A stretch of DNA of 6,012 nt from Chromatiales bacterium (GTDB lineage Bacteria > Pseudomonadota > Gammaproteobacteria > Thiohalomonadales > Thiohalomonadaceae): the NCBI GenBank assembly GCA_029864785.1, contig JAOTST010000106.1, forward strand, positions 1 to 6,012. The letters are read 5' to 3'. Made by a program: the position numbers and the translations under genes. The notes under the pieces were generated by a model. It was given only the letters and a program-made list of their open reading frames with translations. It did not search any database and had not been told where the DNA came from. This document shows, piece after piece, positions 1 to 6,012 of this stretch; within the stretch, counting starts at the first letter, position 1; the number at the start of each line of letters is the position of its first letter.

Positions 1-989
1 ACTTGTAGCGTATCGTTATCTGGAAAAGCAAAATTGACCCATATATGATGACCATCAGGACGAGCCATTACAAATACAGGCTGTCCATGAACATCAATGC
101 GCCCAATTTCACGCCAATTAATCGCATCCATTACAACGACCTGTTTACGACCTACGGCAGGAATAAAGGCAAGATTACCGGCCATCGCCCACCCTTCAAG
201 ATGCGGCATTTTATAAATAGGCATCTTCTTATTTCCACGACCATAATCAACTAAAATATGCTTTATCCCTTTTTCTGGATGCCATAGATCGAGCAATGCC
301 AATCCATCTTCTCCATAAAGCCCCGCAATATAGTGACGCCCGTCGGGACTAATCAATGCATCATATGGCTGCAGGCCAATATCTTTAAACTTGGTTATTT
401 TAGGTGATTGTGGAGAGCTCATATCAAGTATCCAGATCTGATTACCTTCATAGAGGCTGAATACAAATTTATTTCCTGGCGCATCGACCAAGCCAACTAC
501 TTTAGATTGCTTTCCCGTATCATCAAAAATGGCTGGAATATCTGCTATCAATTCAAGTGTATCTGCATTAAATACCTTTACTCCACCAGGACTATAATTG
601 GACACGGCAACCATAGTTCCATCTTGAGATATCGCCCCACCAATACTATTGCCCGATTGCATAACTCTTTTAACAATCTTTTGGGTAAGCATATCGACCT
701 TTGTCAGCCCACCATCACGACCAAAGATATAGGCATAATGTTCATCACGAGAATAGACCACGGAGGCATGAGAGAGGTCTCCGAATTGGTCAAGTGTTTT
801 AATTTTAGTGTGATTTGTCGTCTCTATAATTGAGATCTCGCCCGCCGAGCGATCAATTATAAGCCCCATATCCCCCGTTGCTTTAAATTGACATTCATTC
901 TGCGCCGTACTACTTAATGATGCGCATCCCGATAATAAAGCAACTAAAAATAAGGAGCCTGATAGTGCTCTTAGCAGAGCTTTCAACAT
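1..989 (-). CDS. nirF: NirF, haem d1 biosynthesis lipoprotein (3' end cut by window)
   Basis: NirF is a periplasmic d1-type beta-propeller protein needed for late steps of haem d1 assembly for NirS. The reading frame is open from the ATG at 989 to the left window edge, giving 329 codons; the family is usually about 390-400 residues, so roughly the last 60-70 are missing. Residues 1-22 form a lipoprotein signal with lipobox LSGC (Cys22). Ala and Ser follow the Cys rather than Asp, which suggests outer-membrane sorting. Family-like motifs are HASVVYSRDEHYAYIFGRDG starting at His74, GGLTKVD at 93-99 and MPHLEGWAMAG at 261-271. His74 aligns by context with the haem-d1-binding His of NirS and is the likely functional residue. 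The start overlaps the nirC stop (TGATG, one shared base), and AGAGGGA lies about 7 nt upstream, so it is translationally coupled and the last gene seen of the operon. NirN, a related d1 protein, is the main alternative, but NirN carries an N-terminal CXXCH cytochrome domain that is absent here. Confidence 0.9.
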   Translation of the reverse strand, partial: MLKALLRALSGSLFLVALLSGCASLSSTAQNECQFKATGDMGLIIDRSAGEISIIETTNHTKIKTLDQFGDLSHASVVYSRDEHYAYIFGRDGGLTKVDMLTQKIVKRVMQSGNSIGGAISQDGTMVAVSNYSPGGVKVFNADTLELIADIPAIFDDTGKQSKVVGLVDAPGNKFVFSLYEGNQIWILDMSSPQSPKITKFKDIGLQPYDALISPDGRHYIAGLYGEDGLALLDLWHPEKGIKHILVDYGRGNKKMPIYKMPHLEGWAMAGNLAFIPAVGRKQVVVMDAINWREIGRIDVHGQPVFVMARPDGHHIWVNFAFPDNDTLQ

Positions 990-1330
990 CACCCTATCCC
1001 TCTGCGCAGTAACTTAACCAACCAATCAACCTCATCTTCACTAAAAAATTTACGCCATGGCGGCATAGGTGTTGGAGGACGACCATTGAGAATAGTCTGT
1101 TTTAGCACCTCGTTTGATTTATTTCTGAGACTTTCTGGCAGTAATGATGGGCCAAGACCTCCCTTCAGAGTCATTCCATGACATGCACCACAGTCTTGCT
1201 TTACTAAATGAATAAGTTCCTTCTGTCGTTCTAAAGAGGGTTCAGCTGATACCGAAGCGGTTACTGATGAAACCATAATTAAACCCATGGCAACCAGCAC
1301 ACTTCGATATAACGTCCTACTCAACAACAT
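989..1330 (-). CDS. nirC: NirC-like small monohaem cytochrome c (cytochrome c55X family)
   Basis: The protein has 113 residues, the usual size for the NirC/cytochrome c55X family. It has a Sec signal peptide (basic residues at 5 and 9, hydrophobic core about 10-24, likely cleavage near VSA at 27-29). One haem c site, CGACH, lies at 47-51. The TPMPPW motif at 87-92 supplies Met89 as probable sixth ligand. The segment from QDCGACHGM through GGLGPSLLPESL is close to remembered Pseudomonas NirC sequences. In that family the protein is a periplasmic electron carrier that can donate to NirS or serve haem d1 maturation. The ATG at 1330 has AGGAG six bases upstream and overlaps the end of the cupredoxin gene by 14 bp; its stop overlaps the nirF start, so all three are coupled. 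Family assignment is firm. Whether its role is electron donation or d1 maturation cannot be told from sequence. Confidence 0.88.
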   Translation of the reverse strand: MLLSRTLYRSVLVAMGLIMVSSVTASVSAEPSLERQKELIHLVKQDCGACHGMTLKGGLGPSLLPESLRNKSNEVLKQTILNGRPPTPMPPWRKFFSEDEVDWLVKLLRRGIG

Positions 1331-1664
1331 GAACCACTCCTGTCATTTCTGGATGAGGCCCGCAACGATATTCAAAACTGCCTACCTGATCAAAATGTCG
1401 TGAGTAGGCCTCATCAGGAAAGATATAGTCTGGTTCTGGATCACCATATTTTTCAAACCAGACACTGTGATATTGACGTTTTTCCCGATTAATCCAGTGA
1501 ACACTCTCACCCCGTTTTATGGTTATCTCCTGTGGGATAAATTTCATTTTCTGAAGAGTTACAATAGAGCTTCCAGCAGGAAACTCTAAAGCCACGGCAT
1601 TCATCACCTGAAATGAAATAACCAACAACGAGGCCAGTACTATTCTATGGATTACATTCAACAT
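1317..1664 (-). CDS. Small periplasmic cupredoxin (amicyanin/plastocyanin-like blue copper protein)
   Basis: The protein has 115 residues from the ATG at 1664. A hydrophobic signal peptide covers about residues 5-25 (likely cleavage near NAVA), followed by a single cupredoxin domain. Type 1 copper ligands are visible: His66 in YHSVWF, then Cys101, His104 and Met107 in CGPHPEM. The C-x2-H-x2-M spacing is that of amicyanin rather than the C-x2-H-x4-M of plastocyanin and pseudoazurin. A GTG six codons upstream (1682) extends the frame in phase but has no Shine-Dalgarno sequence in front. The ATG has GAAGG about 11 nt upstream, so it is preferred with moderate certainty. The gene starts 44 bp after the nirT-like stop and overlaps nirC by 14 bp. 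Position between a quinol-oxidising cytochrome and NirC suggests a one-electron carrier toward NirS (inference). A copper-handling role is less likely, since no methionine- or histidine-rich segment is present. Confidence 0.85.
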   Translation of the reverse strand: MLNVIHRIVLASLLVISFQVMNAVALEFPAGSSIVTLQKMKFIPQEITIKRGESVHWINREKRQYHSVWFEKYGDPEPDYIFPDEAYSRHFDQVGSFEYRCGPHPEMTGVVHVVE

Positions 1665-1708
1665 CTGCTGGTTAGCCTTCACCTGATAATCGTTATTTAA
1701 ATTTTAAA

Positions 1709-3337
1709 TTAATGTTTAATTGCATTAATTTCAGCCTCATCATTATCAAATCCCAACTTATACCCCACAGAGACATGATGATAGCGTGAATTGCTATAAT
1801 CATCGTGAATTGCGAACCCGATGTTATAGGTCTGATCTAAGGCCATACTAATATCGCCTTTCTGATCGGAGAGCAGCTTACGTTTCATCTCAACAACCCA
1901 TTGGCCATCTTTAAGGTGTGCATTGAACTCTGCACCTTGCCCACCTTCCATCACGCGGTCTGACAAAATATATCCATCCTCAACTACTTTTTCACCCGCT
2001 TTATAGCGGATAATATCCATAAAGTGACCGGCATCCAACTCGGTCTGAATCTCTTCATCACTATTGCGCTTATCCCATCCACCTAAAGGTTTTCCTCCAC
2101 GACCTCTTACCTCGATCTTACTTCGACTCTCTTTAAGGTATTTGCTCACTTCTCCGCTTTCAGGAACATACGGCATATTATTGGCATCTGCATGACAAGT
2201 CGCCCAACAGCCTGCCCGATCGGAGTACTCCACATCATCGGTTGAAATCATCATTGCAAGCTTCATGGGATTTTTAGGATCCATTTTACCGCCATCGGCA
2301 AAAGGAACGGGGGCATGCTCACTGTCAGGCCAACTAAAGCGAAGGTAGAGATTTTCATCATCATGTGTAGCATTGATGGTGACAGGAATACTTCCTCGTT
2401 TTCCGGGAATGACCGTAGGCTCAACGCCCTCTTTGGCGCCCGTGACAATCTTCTCGCCAATCTCTGCAGTCTCTTCTACATGGCAATCAAAACAGCGGTC
2501 GCCTGCCTTAAATGGACGAGCTCCACCATGGTCTTTACCACGTAGAACCCACTCTAAAGAAGCTTGGCCTGGATAAAAGAGCGTAGCTAACATCTCTGAT
2601 GAACCTCCCCAATTAACCATGCTATCGCCAGAATCTGCTGAATCGCCAGCCGGTGCAGATACCACCGCTTTGGTTGCGTGTTTTTCTGCTGATTGCTTGT
2701 CAATAAATGCCTGCCATTGTGGAGGCAGCTCTTTCATCGCCAGCGCTGGATCAGGTGCTGAAAGTTTATCTAGCTCTTCATCAGTGAGTTGATCATGAAC
2801 CTTCTTATGAGCGATGCCCTTGTGACAATCAATACAGGTATTGCCTGCTCGCATTGCATTAATATGTTGCTTTCTTGCACGAGGCTTTTGCGTCTCTGGA
2901 TTCATGGTTGTGAAGTCATGACAGTTTCGACACTCGCGAGAGTTAGTCGTTTTCATGGTATTCCAAACATGTTTTGCCAATGTTAATCGCTTTGCATCAA
3001 ATTTTTCTGGCGTATCAATCGTTCCTAAAATTTTATGCAATACTTCATTAGATGCCTGTATTTTTCGTATTACTTTATGCCCCCATGTTTTTGGTACATG
3101 GCAGTCTGAACAGATAGCTCGCACACCAGCACGGTTATTGTAGTGAATCGTATGGGTATACTCCTGATAAACATTCTCTTCCATCTCATGGCAAGAGGTA
3201 CAGAATGTTAAGGTATTGGTGACCTCCATGGCCGTGTTAAATCCTCCCCAAAAAATAATACCAATCAGCATAAATACCAATGCCACCCCCACAGAGGTTC
3301 CCAATATTATTTTACGTGAAAAAAAACCACCATTCAT
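1709..3337 (-). CDS. NapC/NirT-type membrane multihaem cytochrome c fused to an ethylbenzene-dehydrogenase-type haem domain
   Basis: The 542-residue protein has two parts. Residues 1-180 are a NapC/NirT module: an N-terminal membrane anchor (about 10-31) after a short basic stretch, then four CXXCH sites at 46-50, 76-80, 136-140 and 168-172. This family oxidises quinol and passes electrons to periplasmic reductases. After a hydrophilic Ala/Ser/Gly/Asp-rich linker (about 180-245) comes a second module with CFDCH at 282-286 and an atypical CWATCH (CX3CH) at 377-382. This module resembles the cytochrome c-552/DMSO-reductase-like haem-binding domain seen in the ethylbenzene dehydrogenase gamma subunit; WVVEMKRKL (480-488) and the C-terminal IHDDYSNSRYHHVSVGYKLG (510-529) are typical. 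Classical NirT has about 200 residues and lacks this extension. The ATG at 3337 has GGGAG about 7 nt upstream. As the first gene after the nirS terminator, it is the probable quinol-to-NirS link. The modules are clear; the function of the second is unknown. Confidence 0.88.
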   Translation of the reverse strand: MNGGFFSRKIILGTSVGVALVFMLIGIIFWGGFNTAMEVTNTLTFCTSCHEMEENVYQEYTHTIHYNNRAGVRAICSDCHVPKTWGHKVIRKIQASNEVLHKILGTIDTPEKFDAKRLTLAKHVWNTMKTTNSRECRNCHDFTTMNPETQKPRARKQHINAMRAGNTCIDCHKGIAHKKVHDQLTDEELDKLSAPDPALAMKELPPQWQAFIDKQSAEKHATKAVVSAPAGDSADSGDSMVNWGGSSEMLATLFYPGQASLEWVLRGKDHGGARPFKAGDRCFDCHVEETAEIGEKIVTGAKEGVEPTVIPGKRGSIPVTINATHDDENLYLRFSWPDSEHAPVPFADGGKMDPKNPMKLAMMISTDDVEYSDRAGCWATCHADANNMPYVPESGEVSKYLKESRSKIEVRGRGGKPLGGWDKRNSDEEIQTELDAGHFMDIIRYKAGEKVVEDGYILSDRVMEGGQGAEFNAHLKDGQWVVEMKRKLLSDQKGDISMALDQTYNIGFAIHDDYSNSRYHHVSVGYKLGFDNDEAEINAIKH

Positions 3338-3509
3338 CAGATTGCTCCCAAGAAATTATTAGTTCTATTCTATTTAATGCTTTTTAAAAACTGTTCAGAG
3401 TATTCATCTCTCACCAAAAATAGGCTTTTTCACACAAACAATAATACAACCTGTGAAATTCGTAGAGTTATCAGAAAAAATATGAATACACTGAATAGTT
3501 AACTATTTT
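3338..3509 (-). promoter_or_regulatory. Intergenic leader expected to hold the nirT-cupredoxin-nirC-nirF promoter
   Basis: This AT-rich stretch lies between the nirS terminator and the nirT-like start. If the terminator works well, the four-gene unit needs a promoter here. No TTGAT-N4-ATCAA FNR/DNR box was found on either strand. A TAGAAT hexamer close to the nirT-like gene (minus strand) resembles a -10 box but has no good -35. Two dyads are present: TTTCACA/TGTGAAA arms at 3428-3458 and the palindrome AATAGTTAACTATT at 3494-3507. No ORF with coding character was seen. The promoter call is inference from position. Confidence 0.35.
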
Positions 3510-3538
3510 AAAAATGAGGTGGGCGCAATGCCCACCTC
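3510..3538 (-). terminator. Rho-independent terminator of nirS
   Basis: A perfect 9-bp GC-rich stem (GAGGTGGGC/GCCCACCTC, 3516-3524 and 3530-3538) encloses a 5-nt loop. On the minus strand it is followed by ATTTTT. It begins about 20 bp after the nirS stop codon. On the plus strand no T-run follows the stem, so it acts in the nirS direction. It separates nirS from the nirT-like operon. Confidence 0.88.
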
Positions 3539-3558
3539 GATACTAGATAACCAATAAC

Positions 3559-5187
3559 CTAGGTTACATGGTTAACACGGTTGTGCACGTTGAACTTACC
3601 TGTTGGTGCATACAGACCTTTAATGCGAGTCTTCTCTTTAAGAGTATTCGCATCAAAGATGATGATTTCACCATTAGGCTTCAGACTATCTGCACGATTC
3701 CATACAGAAACCCAAACTTCAGAACCATCATTATTGAACTCAATATGAACGGCCGCGTAGCCTTTCTTCTTGGTCAAACGGATTGTCTTAACAATCTCAC
3801 GGCTCTTCTTAGAGATAACCTGAACAGATTGCTGAATTTCTGGATCTGGATTTTTGGTTTGGTCTGCCCATACGTATTTAGACTTAGGGTGTGTACGCAA
3901 GAATACGCCGGCACCATCAGTTTCAACTTCGTAACAGATTTTCCATGCCTGCTTTTTATGACCCTTAGGATCATTACCCCAAACAGTCACTTTACCTACA
4001 CCCAGGTGAGTCGTTCCACTTACAGGACCACACTTAGGATCATTCCAGTTAGCACCAGGACCAGGATGCGGCTTTTTATCAACATCAATCATCGCCTCAA
4101 GTTTCTGCGTTTTTGAGTCAATAATAACCATCTTATTCGACGCATTTGCAGCAATCTGGAAATAACGACCGGTTGGATCGTAGAAACCATCATGCAGATA
4201 CTTAGCTGAATCGATTTTGGTCATTTTCAGGTTATCAATATCACTATAATCAACCTGCCACATCTGCCCCAGCTCTTTCATAGAGACCAACCAACTGGTT
4301 GCCATAGGAGTGTCATAAACAGCGGCAACACGAGACTCATTAACATATTCACCGTCAATGTTGACACCACGTGAAGAGACAACCTTCAGAGGCATCATAG
4401 TCTTAGAATCAAGAATGACAAAGTGAGGAGGCCAATAAGCGCCACCAATAACATATTTGCCATCACCTGAAACTGCTACATCACGTGCATCATAGGCAAC
4501 CTGTACCTGAGCCACCTTCATTTTATCAGGAGTCTGCCACAGATCGACTTTGGTCATCATGCCGTCACGCCCCATAATGTACCAGAAGCGTCCTCTATCC
4601 TTAGCCTTCAGGAAGTCATGATGCTCAACAGTTTTGAGTACGTGTACTGCATAACCGGTAGGAATGTGGGCCACAATCTCTTTTGTATCACCATCAATAA
4701 TCGCAATTTTTCCTACATCACGTTCAATAACGAGGAAGAAATTATCCCAGTTACGACCATGTAACGGCTTGGTGGGATAGTCTTTAGGCTGAACATAAAC
4801 CTTATGACGTTTCTTCATCAGTGCAAGAGACATCTCTGGCGGTACTGGTGGCTCATGCTGAATATACTTAGCTAATAACTGAATCTCTTTCTTGGAGAAA
4901 ATATCATTAAAGTTATTCATCCCTCCATCAGTACCAAGTTCAATGATACGAGATAGGCGCTTAGTACCTTTTTTAATTGTATTTTTTGGCTCCAGATTTT
5001 TTCCTGTAGCCCCCTTACGTAAAACACCATGACAACCAGCGCAACGCTGGAAATACATAGAATTTGCTTTATCAAACTCAGCTTTGGATAGTGCCGGCGC
5101 TTTGGTATTCGCAGCGTTTGCGGTCCCTCCTAGACTAAGTCCAATAGCCATAGCTATTGCAGATAACCCTAATATCCTCTTTTGCAT
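3559..5187 (-). CDS. nirS: Cytochrome cd1 nitrite reductase NirS
   Basis: NirS is the periplasmic haem c/haem d1 enzyme that reduces nitrite to nitric oxide. The 542-residue precursor has a Sec signal peptide (MQKR basic start, hydrophobic core to about 20, cleavage near TANA at 22-25). An N-terminal cytochrome c domain follows with CAGCH at 49-53 and Met90 as probable distal ligand. The remainder is the eight-bladed d1 propeller. His182 in GYAVH is the proximal d1 ligand, and His332 (YLHDG) and His374 (KPHPGPGANW) match the two active-site histidines of Pseudomonas/Paracoccus NirS. The ending PTGKFNVHN is family-typical. The ATG at 5187 is chosen because AAGGAGGT lies 4 nt upstream; the frame is open farther up, to 5283, but that would run through the promoter. 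Compared with remembered Pseudomonas NirS there is a loop of about 12 residues after His182 and a shorter loop near residue 240, as in a divergent NirS subgroup. It has its own FNR-type promoter and terminator. Confidence 0.97.
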   Translation of the reverse strand: MQKRILGLSAIAMAIGLSLGGTANAANTKAPALSKAEFDKANSMYFQRCAGCHGVLRKGATGKNLEPKNTIKKGTKRLSRIIELGTDGGMNNFNDIFSKKEIQLLAKYIQHEPPVPPEMSLALMKKRHKVYVQPKDYPTKPLHGRNWDNFFLVIERDVGKIAIIDGDTKEIVAHIPTGYAVHVLKTVEHHDFLKAKDRGRFWYIMGRDGMMTKVDLWQTPDKMKVAQVQVAYDARDVAVSGDGKYVIGGAYWPPHFVILDSKTMMPLKVVSSRGVNIDGEYVNESRVAAVYDTPMATSWLVSMKELGQMWQVDYSDIDNLKMTKIDSAKYLHDGFYDPTGRYFQIAANASNKMVIIDSKTQKLEAMIDVDKKPHPGPGANWNDPKCGPVSGTTHLGVGKVTVWGNDPKGHKKQAWKICYEVETDGAGVFLRTHPKSKYVWADQTKNPDPEIQQSVQVISKKSREIVKTIRLTKKKGYAAVHIEFNNDGSEVWVSVWNRADSLKPNGEIIIFDANTLKEKTRIKGLYAPTGKFNVHNRVNHVT

Positions 5188-5191
5188 AACG

Positions 5192-5199
5192 ACCTCCTT
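5192..5199 (-). promoter_or_regulatory. Strong ribosome binding site of nirS
   Basis: AAGGAGGT on the minus strand is a full anti-Shine-Dalgarno match and sits 4 nt before the ATG at 5187. It settles the nirS start in favour of 5187 over the in-frame upstream ATG codons, and implies high translation. Confidence 0.9.
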
Positions 5200-5254
5200 A
5201 TGCATAATTAACATAACAAACAACGATAAAAAAATATTTTTTACTACGGACTTG

Positions 5255-5260
5255 ACTACA
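5255..5260 (-). promoter_or_regulatory. Candidate -10 box of the nirS promoter
   Basis: TGTAGT on the minus strand matches TATAAT at four of six positions. It lies where a -10 is expected if the FNR/DNR box at 5283-5296 is centred at -41.5 (class II activation), which puts the transcript start near 5249 and gives a leader of about 60 nt. The hexamer alone is weak; the spacing is the main support. Confidence 0.45.
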
Positions 5261-5282
5261 ACACAGGCGGACAAAGTCAACA

Positions 5283-5296
5283 TTGATAAAGGTCAA
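5283..5296 (-). promoter_or_regulatory. FNR/DNR/NNR-type binding site upstream of nirS
   Basis: The minus strand reads TTGACCTTTATCAA, which matches the TTGAT-N4-ATCAA consensus at nine of ten defined positions. It sits about 95 bp before the nirS start, in the norD-nirS gap. CRP/FNR-family regulators of this type (Anr, Dnr, NNR) switch on nir and nor genes under low oxygen and NO. Which family member binds here cannot be told from the site. Confidence 0.8.
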
Positions 5297-5332
5297 TTTA
5301 AGAACAAATAAATTGTAGGGTTATTCTTACTT

Positions 5333-6012
5333 TTATGCGGTAATTTGTGCGTAGAGCATAGGCAATTGTGTGGGGAGTTCATCCGGACGACGAATCACCA
5401 CATAACCTGCCGGTCCAAAGAGGTGCGGAAGATATTCGCTCGCCTTCTTATCAATCGTGATACAGAAGGGATAGAGCCCTGCTTGGCGTGCCTCCTGAAT
5501 CGCAATGCGGGTATCCTCTATTCCATAACGTCCTTCATAACGATCAAGGTCATTCGGTTTACCGTCGGTGAGTATCAATAAAAGCTGGCGTGTAGCCGCC
5601 TGCTTTTTTAATAGCTCTGTTCCGTAACGAATTGCCGCCCCCAAACGCGTGTAATAACCAGGCTTGATCGCCTCGATACGTCCACGTATATCTGCGGTAT
5701 AACGCTCTTGAAAAGATTTAAGCGTGTGGAAACGAACATGGTCACGACGTTTTGAGGAGAAGCCATATATGGCAAATTGATCGCCCGTTGTATCAAGCGC
5801 CTCCGAGAAAAGATAGAGAGAATCACGAATCACATCGATCACCCGTGCCGTGTTGTTGACTGCCGCATCGGTAGAGAGCGACAAATCCGCAAGCAGTAGC
5901 GATGCTAAATCACGATTCCCCGGACGATACTCACGATAGAGTCCATCTCCCTGTTCATGTTGGCCTCGGGTTCGCTCGGTAATAAAATGGATGTAAGCAT
6001 CCATATCGATCT
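5333..6012 (-). CDS. norD: NorD, nitric oxide reductase activation protein, C-terminal VWA domain (5' end cut by window)
   Basis: The frame stays open to the right edge (Ile-Asp precede the Met at 6004), so that Met is internal and only the C-terminal 225 residues are seen; NorD proteins usually have about 600 or more. The segment starting IDMDAYIHFITERTR, then RDLASLLLADLSLSTD, matches the region leading into the NorD von Willebrand A domain. Counting from the Met at 6004, the MIDAS metal site is complete: D40-L-S42-L-S44 (DxSxS), Thr119 in YYTRLG and Asp147 in LTDGKPND. NorD works with the AAA+ ATPase NorQ to assemble or activate cytochrome c-dependent NO reductase (NorCB), probably by metal insertion. 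Its stop lies 145 bp before nirS in the same direction, with no clear terminator between. Base composition looks more GC-rich than the downstream genes. CbbO-type VWA proteins are the nearest alternative, but the nir context favours NorD. Confidence 0.9.
   Translation of the reverse strand, partial: IDMDAYIHFITERTRGQHEQGDGLYREYRPGNRDLASLLLADLSLSTDAAVNNTARVIDVIRDSLYLFSEALDTTGDQFAIYGFSSKRRDHVRFHTLKSFQERYTADIRGRIEAIKPGYYTRLGAAIRYGTELLKKQAATRQLLLILTDGKPNDLDRYEGRYGIEDTRIAIQEARQAGLYPFCITIDKKASEYLPHLFGPAGYVVIRRPDELPTQLPMLYAQITA

Noticed and set aside
408..833. 141-codon plus-strand ORF antisense to nirF
   Set aside because: It overlaps the clearly coding nirF frame and its translation has no family-like features.
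1665..1682. GTG start at 1682 for the cupredoxin
   Set aside because: No Shine-Dalgarno sequence precedes it, while the ATG at 1664 has GAAGG upstream and gives a normal signal peptide. It remains possible.
1709..3337. Bona fide ethylbenzene dehydrogenase gamma subunit
   Set aside because: The protein begins with a complete NapC/NirT module and sits in a nir cluster; no molybdenum catalytic or iron-sulfur subunit genes are next to it.
3568..4116. 182-codon plus-strand ORF antisense to nirS
   Set aside because: It lies wholly within nirS on the opposite strand and its translation shows no recognisable domain or ribosome binding site.
5188..5283. In-frame N-terminal extension of nirS to an ATG at 5283
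   Set aside because: It has no ribosome binding site, would begin inside the FNR/DNR box, and would bury the clear signal peptide that starts at 5187 behind AAGGAGGT.
5333..6004. A complete 223-residue stand-alone VWA protein starting at 6004
   Set aside because: The frame continues upstream to the window edge with NorD-like residues (Ile-Asp), and no ribosome binding site can be seen, so this is the 3' part of norD.

Overview
The window is part of a bacterial denitrification locus, and every gene in it lies on the minus strand. In transcription order (right to left) it holds the 3' part of norD, nirS (cytochrome cd1 nitrite reductase), a NapC/NirT-type multiheme cytochrome c fused to an ethylbenzene-dehydrogenase-like haem domain, a small amicyanin-like cupredoxin, nirC (cytochrome c55X family) and the 5' part of nirF (haem d1 maturation lipoprotein). 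Both end genes are cut by the window edges. Essentially all of the sequence is coding. The only sizeable gaps are about 145 bp (norD-nirS) and about 220 bp (nirS-nirT), and both carry regulatory sequence. No RNA genes, mobile elements or CRISPR arrays were seen.

The organism is probably a denitrifying proteobacterium. The pairing of nir with nor genes, an FNR/DNR-type box ahead of nirS and strong AAGGAGGT-type ribosome binding sites all fit this. The moderately AT-rich sequence (by eye, low-to-mid 40s % GC) would suit a marine or sulfur-oxidising gammaproteobacterium, but that is only a guess. norD looks somewhat more GC-rich than the nir genes.

Layout. 5333-6012: norD C-terminal von Willebrand A domain, used in nitric oxide reductase assembly. 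5188-5332: nirS control region with an FNR/DNR box (TTGACCTTTATCAA on the minus strand) and a plausible -10. 3559-5187: nirS. 3338-3558: a strong intrinsic terminator just after nirS, then an AT-rich stretch that must hold the promoter of the next operon if read-through is low. 1-3337: a compact four-gene unit nirT-like / cupredoxin / nirC / nirF, with a 14-bp overlap between cupredoxin and nirC and a TGATG junction between nirC and nirF.

How the parts fit. The membrane-anchored NirT-like protein is expected to take electrons from the quinol pool. The cupredoxin and the small cytochrome NirC are candidate periplasmic carriers to NirS, which reduces nitrite to NO. NirF, with NirC and genes probably lying beyond the left edge, would supply haem d1 to NirS. 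NorD helps activate the NO reductase that removes the NO. The least standard parts are the NirT fusion, which has a fifth CXXCH and a CX3CH haem site, and the cupredoxin gene placed between nirT and nirC.
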